Assembly: GCA_035646815.1 (NCBI GenBank)
Contig: DASRON010000025.1
Location: forward strand, 1 to 45,086
DNA length: 45,086 bases
Source of the DNA: GCA-002784865 sp035646815
GTDB lineage: Bacteria; Patescibacteriota; Microgenomatia; Levybacterales; UBA12049
Direction of reading: 5' to 3'
Shown here: positions 15,999-23,213 of the stretch, piece after piece
Position numbering within the stretch: the first letter of the stretch is position 1
Layout of the letters: every line of letters begins with the position of its first letter
Made by a program: the position numbers and the translations under genes
The notes under the pieces: generated by a model
What the model was told of the DNA's origin: nothing
Database searches by the model: none
What the model saw: only the letters and a program-made list of their open reading frames with translations

Positions 15999-16679
15999 AT
16001 GCAGTTTTTTATATTAGTCCTTTTAATTTGTCTTTTTGTTTTCCTATACGTTGTTTATAGTTTGTCTAAGGATGACTTAGTTATTTTAAGAAAAAACGTT
16101 TCTATAGAATCTCTTTTTAACACGATTTTTTTAATGGCGTTTTTTTCTCTTTTTTTTAGTAGACTACTATTTGTTTTAAATAATCCCAGGCCTGTTCTCC
16201 ATACTATTTTAGGATTTGTGCTTTTTCCATATTTTCCAGGACTTTCTCTTTCAGGTGGTCTTATAGGAGGATTATTATTTTCTTATTTTTATTTAAAGAA
16301 TAGGAAAATGCCGCTTGGAAGAATTTTGGACTTTTTTTCTTTAGGAATGCTTACAATTCTTCCTATTGGATATTTGGGAGAAATTATTTTAACTGGTTTT
16401 TCCTTAAGACCCTTAGTGTTGTTTTTATTATATTTTATTGGGTCAGTATTAATGCTTAGATTGCTTTTTCCACTATTTTTAAGAGGAAGAATAAAAGATG
16501 GTTCGCTTTCTTTAATTTTAATAACTTTAGTTTCTTTTTTTACATTAGGAGGTTGGTTTTTAGATAATAATAACTTTTCGAAATTTATTGGAACAGAAAA
16601 TATCTCTTTTATCATTATTATTTGTTTTACTTTAGGTTTGTTTATATTTAAAGAATTTATCTCTTTACCTAAGAAATGA
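15999..16679 (+). CDS. divergent Lgt-like integral membrane protein
   Basis: 226 residues with about seven membrane helices. FPGLSLSGGLIGGLLFSYFY near 78-97 followed by PLGRILDFFSLGM mirrors the prolipoprotein diacylglyceryl transferase core (GGLSFHGGLIG, then LD-x-x-A-x-x-x-x-G). In true Lgt the next segment is GRIGNFxxGE with an essential arginine; here it is PIGYLGEIILTG, so the arginine and NF are missing. The protein may be inactive as Lgt or act on another lipid. It overlaps the RluA-type gene by four bases (ATGA). Confidence 0.6.
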   Translation: MQFFILVLLICLFVFLYVVYSLSKDDLVILRKNVSIESLFNTIFLMAFFSLFFSRLLFVLNNPRPVLHTILGFVLFPYFPGLSLSGGLIGGLLFSYFYLKNRKMPLGRILDFFSLGMLTILPIGYLGEIILTGFSLRPLVLFLLYFIGSVLMLRLLFPLFLRGRIKDGSLSLILITLVSFFTLGGWFLDNNNFSKFIGTENISFIIIICFTLGLFIFKEFISLPKK

Positions 16680-17410
16680 ACATACACATCCTTTATGAAG
16701 ACGAAGATATTTTAGTTTTAGATAAACCTGCAGGAATTACGGTAAATAAATCACAAACTACAAAAGACGAAATAACAGTTCAAGATTTTTTAGAAAAAAA
16801 ACTTAATATAAACTCTGAAAAATATTTGGACAAAGATGTTTCGGATTTTTATAAAAGAGCAGGAATTGTTCATAGACTTGATAAAGAAACATCAGGGGCG
16901 TTAATTGTAGCAAAGAATCAAGAATCTTTTGAAAATCTTCAGGCTCAATTTAAAGCAAGAGAGGTAAAAAAGACATACCTCGCCCTTGCACATGGAACAA
17001 TATTTCCAGAAAAAGGGGAGATTAAAGCTCCTGTTGGGAGACTTCCTTGGAATAGAAAACGTTTTGGAATTTTAGCAGGAGGAAGAGACTCTATAACAAA
17101 GTATCAAGTTATTTCAGTTTTCAAGTCAAAAAGATTAAAAAGTAATGAAAGCTTAACTCTTGTAGAGCTATATCCTGAAACAGGTAGAACACATCAAATA
17201 AGAGTTCATCTAAAATACATTAATAATCCTATTTTTTCTGATTATTTATACGCAGGAAGAAAGACATCAAGAGAAGACAGAAAATATCTAGCAAGAGTTT
17301 TTTTGCATGCATTAAGAATATCTTTTCATCATCCGATAAGTAATAAAGTCCTTACTATAGAGAGTCCTTTATCGATTGAGCTTCAAAAAACATTGGATGA
17401 TCTCAAATAG
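16676..17410 (+). CDS. RluA-family 23S/tRNA pseudouridine synthase
   Basis: 244 residues. The N-terminus ILYEDEDILVLDKPAGITVN and the motif RAGIVHRLDKETSGALIVAK near 60-80, with the catalytic aspartate in HRLD, define the RluA/RluC/RluD group. The later LVELYPETGRTHQIRVHL is also typical. There is no S4 domain, which RluC and RluD carry, so this is a short form acting on rRNA or tRNA; the exact target cannot be called. The ATG overlaps the stop of the Lgt-like gene, suggesting translational coupling. Confidence 0.9.
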   Translation: MNIHILYEDEDILVLDKPAGITVNKSQTTKDEITVQDFLEKKLNINSEKYLDKDVSDFYKRAGIVHRLDKETSGALIVAKNQESFENLQAQFKAREVKKTYLALAHGTIFPEKGEIKAPVGRLPWNRKRFGILAGGRDSITKYQVISVFKSKRLKSNESLTLVELYPETGRTHQIRVHLKYINNPIFSDYLYAGRKTSREDRKYLARVFLHALRISFHHPISNKVLTIESPLSIELQKTLDDLK

Positions 17411-17459
17411 AATTGTAAAACTTCTTTTTTTCCACTACCATATTAAATAAGGGGATTTT

Positions 17460-18260
17460 ATGAAACAAAGAGGGAAGCCAAAGAAAAACAATTTTAAAAT
17501 AGCTATCATTTTTATAACTATCATTTTTTTTCTTATTTTTATTTCTCTTCTGCTGAAATTAATAGTTCTTTTTAAAGATAGTAAGTTTGATGGCAATCAT
17601 CGTTTTACAGTTGCAGTTGTTAAAGATGATAAAACAGATATCATATCGCTTTCTCCTGAGAATAAGACAATATCTCTTTTATTAATAGATGGGAAAGTAG
17701 ATAACATAAATAGTTTTTTAAAGATTCCGATAGATGCATTTATTTATTCTTCGAATTTAAATATTTCCCGAAGTAATATTCCATCAAGTTTTTTTAAAGA
17801 GATGTTTGATCTAAACAGAAATTATTCAGGAATAACCGTAATCGATCTTCTTAGGCTTTCGTATTTTGCTAATTCATTGCCGTCAACATCAATATATGAG
17901 AAAAATGCTTCAAAAGAGGATGATGAGCCTAGGATAAGCTCTTTAATTGATTCATTCTTTACTGATCAGAGGATTCTTTCAGAGAAAAAAAGAGTACAGA
18001 TTGTAAATGGAACAGATGTTTCAGGGATTGGAAATAGATTGGCAAACGTAATCAATAATATGGGAGGAGATGTAATTCTTGTTTTAAATTCTGAAAAAGA
18101 AGAGAGTAAATCAAAAATCATTTATTTTGGCGATAAGACCTATACTGTTAATAAGTATGCTTCGTTTTTAGGGTATCAGACTGAAGAAGGTAGAGAGCGA
18201 TCTATTGCAGATGTTATAATTATAATAGGAGAAGACAAAATTTCTGAATTTAAGTACTAA
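17460..18260 (+). CDS. membrane-anchored protein with LytR C-terminal (LytR_C) domain
   Basis: 266 residues: a basic N-terminus, one membrane helix (14-36) and an extracytoplasmic part. Residues about 178-262 (KRVQIVNGTDVSGIGNRLAN, then NNMGGDVILVLN) match the LytR_C domain found at the end of LytR-CpsA-Psr proteins. The LCP catalytic domain itself is absent or unrecognisable in the middle part. The start has a good ribosome-binding site (AAGGGGA, seven bases upstream). Envelope attachment or regulation is the likely theme. Confidence 0.7.
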   Translation: MKQRGKPKKNNFKIAIIFITIIFFLIFISLLLKLIVLFKDSKFDGNHRFTVAVVKDDKTDIISLSPENKTISLLLIDGKVDNINSFLKIPIDAFIYSSNLNISRSNIPSSFFKEMFDLNRNYSGITVIDLLRLSYFANSLPSTSIYEKNASKEDDEPRISSLIDSFFTDQRILSEKKRVQIVNGTDVSGIGNRLANVINNMGGDVILVLNSEKEESKSKIIYFGDKTYTVNKYASFLGYQTEEGRERSIADVIIIIGEDKISEFKY

Positions 18261-18262
18261 AT

Positions 18263-18409
18263 ATGTTTATAAAACTTACAATATTAATTGCTATAGTTTC
18301 TTTATTAATGTCTTTAAATTCATTAAGAAAGGAAAGTTCTAAATCAGAACTAAAAAAAGCAAAACATAAGCTTTCTAAAGGAAGAGTAATATTTCAAAGC
18401 AAAAATTAG
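18263..18409 (+). CDS. 48-residue single-helix membrane peptide
   Basis: Starts two bases after the LytR_C gene stop. The N-terminal hydrophobic stretch MFIKLTILIAIVSLLMSL is followed by a strongly basic tail (LRKESSKSELKKAKHKLSKG), so the tail would sit in the cytoplasm or contact lipid or nucleic acid. No ribosome-binding site is visible, so translation may depend on coupling to the gene before. Function unknown; composition and position support it as real. Confidence 0.5.
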   Translation: MFIKLTILIAIVSLLMSLNSLRKESSKSELKKAKHKLSKGRVIFQSKN

Positions 18410-18414
18410 CTACT

Positions 18415-19077
18415 TTAATCGTTTTTCTTAATTTTTTTTAAACTCAATCCTTGGTTTTCAGATGTGGTAAAGGAGGGATTATTTTTAAACTTTGCAACTC
18501 TTTTTACTTCTTTTATAAAGATAAATACCTTACTATCTGTTGTGGATTTTATAAATGCTTCATATTTATTACCGTTTTTTATAAACTTAATTAATCTAAT
18601 TCCGATATCATCTGGTAAAACTCCGATATACTGCTTGGCTCCTTCGAGAACAAATATGCGAGATCTTTTGATGGAAAGATTAACGCACTGTCCAATTCTT
18701 AATGTTTGAATAATGTTTGATTGGGCAACGTTTACCAATTCTACAATTTTTGTTTTTCCGGTTTCTTCCAAAAAGTTACAGTTTATTTGAAGCATGTTGC
18801 CTATTTGCGGATTATTAATTTTATCATTTAATCTTTTAAGATTTCTTTGTGCAATTGAATTAAGCGGATCAAGTTCAAAGACCTTTTGATAGGTTTTTTT
18901 TGCATTTATTATATTCCCCGTAATAGTATAGGCGAGTGCAAGACGATTAAGAGTATCAATATCATCAGGAATATCTGAGAGGATTTTTTTGTTTAACTCA
19001 ATAGCTGCTTGCCAGTCTCCTGTAAGTGCAGTCTTTATCGCCCTATTTTTTATATTTGCATTTTGGAGATCAGTCAT
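18415..19077 (-). CDS. TPR-repeat protein with conserved C-terminal domain
   Basis: 220 residues. Residues 10-85 contain about two tetratricopeptide repeats (AIKTALTGDWQAAIELNKKIL, then NRLALAYTITGNIINAKKTY and KVFELDPLNSIAQRNL). Residues 100-205 form a second domain with QTLRIGQCVNLSIKRSRIFV and YIGVLPDDIGIRLIKFIKNG, which looks like a small beta-barrel but which I cannot name. No signal peptide is present, so it is cytoplasmic. It is convergent with the small membrane peptide gene (five-base gap) and divergent from yebC. Confidence 0.65.
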   Translation of the reverse strand: MTDLQNANIKNRAIKTALTGDWQAAIELNKKILSDIPDDIDTLNRLALAYTITGNIINAKKTYQKVFELDPLNSIAQRNLKRLNDKINNPQIGNMLQINCNFLEETGKTKIVELVNVAQSNIIQTLRIGQCVNLSIKRSRIFVLEGAKQYIGVLPDDIGIRLIKFIKNGNKYEAFIKSTTDSKVFIFIKEVKRVAKFKNNPSFTTSENQGLSLKKIKKND

Positions 19078-19117
19078 TTTTATGGAGTCAAATATTGAGA
19101 AATTTTACTATGATTCG

Positions 19118-19147
19118 TTGCAAAAGTCAATACGGAAAGAGTATAAT
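19118..19147 (+). promoter_or_regulatory. promoter of yebC
   Basis: TTGCAA (19118-19123), 18-base spacer, TATAAT (19142-19147). The leader would be about 20 bases, with no clear Shine-Dalgarno sequence. Confidence 0.55.
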
Positions 19148-19174
19148 TACAGAGAATTTTTTTAATTCTTAGCT

Positions 19175-19897
19175 ATGAGTGGACATTCAAAATGGTCTCA
19201 AATTAAAAGGCAAAAAGGAGTTGCAGATGTAAAAAGGGGCTTAACTTTTACAAAGTTATCAAACGCAATTACAATTGCTGTTAAGCAGGGTGAGGGAATA
19301 GGTGATCCTGATCAAAACTTCAGATTAAGGCTTTCAATAGATGCTGCTAAGGTTGCTAATATGCCTAAAGACAATATAGAAAGAGCAATAAAAAGAGCAC
19401 TGGGTAAAGAGGCAGGGCAACTTGAAGAAGTTGTTTATGAAGGTTTTTATCCCGGAGGAGTGACATTGATTGTAGAGGCTGCTACAGATAATTCCCAAAG
19501 AACAACATCTTTTATAAAAAGTCTTTTTAATAAATCAGGAGCTAGTTTTGGACAACCTGGATCTGTGTCTTATCAATTTAATCAAAGTGGAGAAATTGTA
19601 ATAAAGAAAAACAATATGAGCTTTGATGATATTTTTGCTGCAGCTGTTGAATTCGGAGCAGAAGATGTAGAAGAAGTTCTAGATGAAGTTTTGGTATTTA
19701 CTTCTGTTTCAGAACTTGCCAAAATAAGAGAGTTATTAGAAAAAAAAGGTTTTGAAATTATATACTCTGATATTATTAGAAAACCAATTACGCCTTTAAC
19801 AATTAAAGATGAGGAGGAGTTGGGCAAGATAGAAAGATTCATATCGGCAATAGAAGAATTAGATGATGTTCAAAAAGTGTACTCAAATATTGCTTAA
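19175..19897 (+). CDS. yebC: YebC/PmpR family protein
   Basis: 240 residues, full length. Starts MSGHSKWSQIKRQKGVADVK, contains NMPKDNIERAIKRALG and EGFYPGGVTLIVEAATDN, and ends with the ISAIEELDDVQKVYSNI segment typical of the family. It is annotated as a transcriptional regulator. Recent work has also assigned YebC proteins a role in relieving ribosome stalling at prolines, which would complement the EF-P encoded nearby. The polytopic membrane gene follows after nine bases. Confidence 0.95.
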   Translation: MSGHSKWSQIKRQKGVADVKRGLTFTKLSNAITIAVKQGEGIGDPDQNFRLRLSIDAAKVANMPKDNIERAIKRALGKEAGQLEEVVYEGFYPGGVTLIVEAATDNSQRTTSFIKSLFNKSGASFGQPGSVSYQFNQSGEIVIKKNNMSFDDIFAAAVEFGAEDVEEVLDEVLVFTSVSELAKIRELLEKKGFEIIYSDIIRKPITPLTIKDEEELGKIERFISAIEELDDVQKVYSNIA

Positions 19898-19906
19898 AGC
19901 ACATTA

Positions 19907-20743
19907 ATGATGAGAAATAAAAGACTACCCATGATCGGTTCATTTTTTTTAAGTGTTCTTTCACTTGAGAGATTCTTATTAAGTAAAAGACAAAAGCTAG
20001 TCTTATCAGTAATACTTCTTTCCATAGGACTTTTTACTTCGGAATATTTTTTGGGAAAATCTGGAATTTATATTATTTTTATTATTTCATTACTAACTGA
20101 TCTTTTCTTGTACTTTTCCTTAAGAGGTGATTTAAAGAATAATTTTAGACCGCAAATTTTTATTCTCCCTTTTTTCTACAGTCTTGCTTTTGGATTGTTT
20201 TATTTTTTAGTACCAGTAAGAATGCTAACAAGAATTATTATGACAAGTCTTTACATGATTGGCTTATATTCGCTTTTTTTAAGTGAAAATATTTTTACAG
20301 TTTCTTCTATGAGAACAATAGCACTTTTATCTGGAGCAAGAACAGTTGCTCTTACAATAACTCTTATTTCTTTTTTCTTTCTCTCAAACGTTGTATTTAC
20401 GTTGCATTTAAACGTTTTTATAACTCTTATAATTATTTTTACCTACACACTTCCGCTTGTTTTGCATTCCTTATGGAGTCATACTCTTGAAAAAAGTTTA
20501 TTATCTGAGATGATTTGGTCACTCTTTTTAACAGTTTGTCTTTTTGAACTTTCAATTATGCTTTGGTTCTGGCCAAGCACACCAACTTTGATTGCGCTAT
20601 TTCTAACTGGTGTTTTCTACAGTTTAATCGGACTTTCTCAAGCTTGGTTTGATAAGAAATTATTCAAGGCTGTAATTTGGGAGTATTTATTAGTTTCAAT
20701 TATAGTATTTATTGCATTAGTTATTTACACATCATGGGTTTAA
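19907..20743 (+). CDS. polytopic membrane protein, unknown function
   Basis: 278 residues with about eight hydrophobic segments separated by short basic loops. No charged or catalytic residues stand out apart from conserved-looking RMLTRIIMT and LSGARTVALT. I do not recognise the family with confidence; Patescibacteria often carry DUF-type proteins of this design. It lies nine bases after yebC and is probably cotranscribed. After it begins the largest gap in the window. Confidence 0.6.
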   Translation: MMRNKRLPMIGSFFLSVLSLERFLLSKRQKLVLSVILLSIGLFTSEYFLGKSGIYIIFIISLLTDLFLYFSLRGDLKNNFRPQIFILPFFYSLAFGLFYFLVPVRMLTRIIMTSLYMIGLYSLFLSENIFTVSSMRTIALLSGARTVALTITLISFFFLSNVVFTLHLNVFITLIIIFTYTLPLVLHSLWSHTLEKSLLSEMIWSLFLTVCLFELSIMLWFWPSTPTLIALFLTGVFYSLIGLSQAWFDKKLFKAVIWEYLLVSIIVFIALVIYTSWV

Positions 20744-20819
20744 TAAAATAGACTAGGGAAGTGACGGCACTACAAAAGGATACCTCAGAAAATAATTAAA
20801 TATAATAAATTGTAAAATT

Positions 20820-20831
20820 TAGCCTCAAATT
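20820..20831 (-). repeat. AATTTGAGGCTA repeat, inverted copy
   Basis: TAGCCTCAAATT, the exact reverse complement of the copy at 21591-21602. The two copies face each other across about 760 bases and bracket the gene-free region. Confidence 0.55.
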
Positions 20832-20991
20832 AATAAGTTTTAAACAAGCAAAGCCTAAAAAAAACAAAGGATAAGAGAAGAGGGAAGAGAAGAGGGGAAA
20901 GAAAAAAACATAAGGAGCACCGAAATAGGTGATATAGTTTGATATAGTAATAGAAATGATTATTATAGGACATTATTACTAATATTTTTAT

Positions 20992-21000
20992 TGTGGATAA
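20992..21000 (-). promoter_or_regulatory. DnaA box (perfect consensus)
   Basis: TGTGGATAA, the reverse complement of TTATCCACA. It is the only perfect match I found in this gap, so it does not by itself make an origin. Confidence 0.45.
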
Positions 21001-21162
21001 CTTGTTTTCACGACATTCTATGAAGTATTTTCACAGATAAGAACAAGCAATGCTTCTTCCTATCGGGAATAGCGACGTATATTACTTAGCTTGGGAACAT
21101 ATCTCTGTCGAAAAAAATACGAATGCTCTTTTCCGGGGATAGTAGCAATAAAAACAGAATAC

Positions 21163-21174
21163 TTTTGAGGCTAA
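21163..21174 (+). repeat. TTTTGAGGCTAA repeat, middle copy
   Basis: TTTTGAGGCTAA shares TTTGAGGCTA with the copies at 20820 and 21591. It lies immediately before the long hairpin at 21178. Confidence 0.5.
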
Positions 21175-21177
21175 AAA

Positions 21178-21213
21178 CACTAGTTTAGATTGTTAAATCA
21201 ATCTAAACTAGTG
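21178..21213 (-). terminator. 15-bp perfect hairpin, possible terminator on the minus strand
   Basis: Arms CACTAGTTTAGATTG (21178-21192) and CAATCTAAACTAGTG (21199-21213) pair perfectly around TTAAAT. On the minus strand the stem is followed by TTTTTAG, so it could end transcripts coming from the nuclease-like gene about 400 bases upstream. The stem is longer and more AT-rich than ordinary terminators and may have another role. Confidence 0.5.
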
Positions 21214-21590
21214 CATTGTAAAGATCTAGGAGAAGAAGGTATACATGCACGTCTAAAGATGTAAAAACTTATTCTAGATCAAATAGAAGAGGACAAAGCT
21301 TCTTTACTTAGTTTATATATTTTAGTTGTTATTATCCTCCAAGAGGAACTAAGTAAAAAATCATACATTTTAGCAATGGGAAGCTTTAAGTGGTTATGTC
21401 GCACAATAATACTTTTACGACGTCAGTCAGGCTCGGTTCCGGGAGAAGTGGTTGTTTTGTATGTGTCTAAAAATTAAAATATTAATACTTTTTTACTGTA
21501 TACATTCTCTCTTTTGTTAATTTCCCTTTGTTTTATCCTCCTGTATTTTTATATTACCTCCCCTACTATGGGTTTGATTAATTTTGTAAA

Positions 21591-21613
21591 AATTTGAGGC
21601 TATCTGAGGCTAA
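21591..21613 (+). repeat. AATTTGAGGCTA repeat plus a partial second unit
   Basis: AATTTGAGGCTA followed after two bases by TGAGGCTAA, next to the 3' end of the nuclease-like gene. Confidence 0.5.
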
Positions 21614-21616
21614 TAT

Positions 21617-22348
21617 TTATATAATTATTGGTCTTCTCCGAGGCTGGAGCGAAGGCTTGTCTCTTATTGTTCCTTTAGATACTATAGATGCTTGAAGTGT
21701 TTCCGTGAATTCAGTTTTAGTTACTGGAATTGTTACCATAACTCCTCCTTTGTTGGTAAATTCTTCTTGAGATTTGCTTGATCGATTAAGTGAGTCTTTT
21801 GGAGTGATTACAACATAGCCTAGTGCTGAGTCATGATAATGCTGAATTAAAGGTTTGGAAATATTACTTATTCTTGTAGTTTTGAGAGCTTCTACAAATG
21901 AATGTCCTAATTTTACCTCCCAAATTACAGGGAGACCACAAACTAGAGTGAGAGCATCATATTCTATATGCGCAGCACCAGTTCTTTTATTATGCGCAAT
22001 GTAATTGTGACCATATTGTCTAAAAACATAATCTTCTGTTTCAGTGCCGCTTGGGATAGGATTAACTATTAGATCGGGATGTTCTAAGGAGAGCATTTTT
22101 AATGTTAATGAAACATGCGTTTCAGCAAGCTGTCCTAGCGTGTCACCATTTTTACTTCCATTTGTTTTGTTTTCCTTCATTCTTGTAAGTTGTTTTCCAC
22201 TAAGTGTTTTTAAAAGTGCATTCCAGTTAGGAGTTGTACTACTGAGTCCTTTGATGATGGTAGCTAATCGTGGATTTGTAGTAAGTACAACTTCAGGAGA
22301 TCCTTTTTCAATTTTTCTATGTCGTCCAGGTGCGTGTGATTCATGCAT
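21617..22348 (-). CDS. orphan PD-(D/E)XK nuclease-like protein
   Basis: 243 residues, soluble, basic at both ends. The core follows the PD-(D/E)XK pattern: E76 in a helix (GQLAETHVSLTLKML), then D131 in HIEYDALTLV and E144-V-K146 in PVIWEVKLGHS. This gives the E ... D-x12-E-x-K arrangement of the fold, and hydrophobic strands surround both elements. I do not recognise the specific family. It is probably a DNA-cleaving or DNA-end-processing enzyme, possibly part of restriction or of a mobile element. Base composition looks somewhat richer in G+C than its neighbours. No methylase or partner gene is beside it; it lies between a repeat-rich gap and a prepilin gene. Confidence 0.6.
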   Translation of the reverse strand: MHESHAPGRHRKIEKGSPEVVLTTNPRLATIIKGLSSTTPNWNALLKTLSGKQLTRMKENKTNGSKNGDTLGQLAETHVSLTLKMLSLEHPDLIVNPIPSGTETEDYVFRQYGHNYIAHNKRTGAAHIEYDALTLVCGLPVIWEVKLGHSFVEALKTTRISNISKPLIQHYHDSALGYVVITPKDSLNRSSKSQEEFTNKGGVMVTIPVTKTEFTETLQASIVSKGTIRDKPSLQPRRRPIII

Positions 22349-22443
22349 AAATTCTTAAAGAAATTTGGGGCAGAAAATATTTACTTATGTTAAGTTATAA
22401 CATTAAAACTTTATAAGCGTCAATAAGAAACTATAGATTGAAA

Positions 22444-23133
22444 TTACCCGCTAGGTTTTTTACCCGCTTCATTTTTGCAATCATTTGCTTTAATATCGCA
22501 TTTATTCTGACAGGTTGGATCGTCTCTAAAGATTATTGGGCATTCACTTATTCCAGGATCTGTATACTCTATACATTTTTTACTTGGTGTACAAGCAAAA
22601 AGGCTATATTGTGGGCAGCTGTCGTTTATTGGCATATTAGTACTTGAAATGCCAAAGTTATAGTTACAACTTTTTCCGCATCCTTTTCTACAGCCAATAA
22701 AATCTATGTTCTTGTCATTAGTGTTTTGTAAATCAACTAATACCTTATACCAGCTTGGACATTCTACGATTCCATTTTTTTCCTTATTTCTACTGTCATG
22801 AGGATCTTTACTGATTAATTCATATCCATAGGGTTTATTGCCATCAAGGCAAGGAAATTTTTGAATATACGTAACATTGCCTTTTTTAAGTGGCATTCCG
22901 CATTCAGGAAATTCCTTGGGGTAGCATTTCATGTCATCATAATACTGATCAAAGGCATTTCTTATTTCAATTAGATTGCTTTTAATTTTTGCGTCATTTG
23001 CTTTTGTTATTTGAGAACTTATTCCAATATATCCTGCAGTGCTAAGAATTGCTAAAATAGAGATAGAGATAAGCATCTCTATAAGAAGTGAACCCCTCCT
23101 TAATCCTTTAACAAGCTTTTTATTCCTTGCCAT
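22444..23133 (-). CDS. cysteine-rich type IV prepilin-like protein
   Basis: 229 residues. The short basic leader ends KGLRRG, and the mature part would begin SLLIEMLISISILAILST: a class III hydrophobic segment with the glutamate at position 5, so prepilin peptidase should cut after the glycine. The globular part has 14 cysteines, an even number suitable for disulfide bonds, and the phrase GCGKSCNYNFGISSTN. That resembles the end of the pilin at 44272. It stands apart from the pilus operon and may be a minor pilin or an adhesive tip. A CATAAT box ends six bases before the ATG, so the message may be leaderless. Confidence 0.85.
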   Translation of the reverse strand: MARNKKLVKGLRRGSLLIEMLISISILAILSTAGYIGISSQITKANDAKIKSNLIEIRNAFDQYYDDMKCYPKEFPECGMPLKKGNVTYIQKFPCLDGNKPYGYELISKDPHDSRNKEKNGIVECPSWYKVLVDLQNTNDKNIDFIGCRKGCGKSCNYNFGISSTNMPINDSCPQYSLFACTPSKKCIEYTDPGISECPIIFRDDPTCQNKCDIKANDCKNEAGKKPSG

Positions 23134-23178
23134 ATACCTATTATGCTCTCATATCTTTAAGAGTAAGGTCAAATCTTA

Positions 23179-23207
23179 TTGACATAGCATAAATTTTAGT
23201 TTAAATT
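23179..23207 (+). promoter_or_regulatory. promoter of the CAP-domain gene
   Basis: TTGACA (23179-23184), 17-base spacer, TAAATT (23202-23207). Only six bases separate the -10 from the ATG at 23214, so the message should begin at the start codon. Confidence 0.65.
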
Positions 23208-23213
23208 TGTGCT

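Larger units (their letters stand above)
20744..21616. other. large gene-free, repeat-containing region
   Basis: About 870 bases without a convincing gene. It holds a perfect DnaA box, a 15-bp perfect hairpin, scattered copies of TTTGAGGCTA, a purine-rich tract (20870-20910) and a GATATAGT direct repeat (20932-20949). One frame stays open from just after a TAA near 21263 to the TAA at 21475 (SLLSLYILVVIILQEELSKK, later GSFKWLCRTIILLRRQSG) but has no early start codon. It could be decayed coding sequence. A 30-codon ORF at 21050-21142 has no ribosome-binding site. No rRNA, tRNA, tmRNA or RNase P RNA signature was seen. Confidence 0.6.

Noticed and set aside
21050..21142. 30-codon ORF MLLPIGNSDVYYLAWEH...
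   Set aside because: The peptide looks plausible, but there is no ribosome-binding site or nearby -10 box, and 30 codons can arise by chance.
20744..21616. Replication origin or dif site
   Set aside because: Only one perfect DnaA box is present, dnaA is not in the window, and no sequence with the two 11-base Xer arms of a dif site could be recognised.
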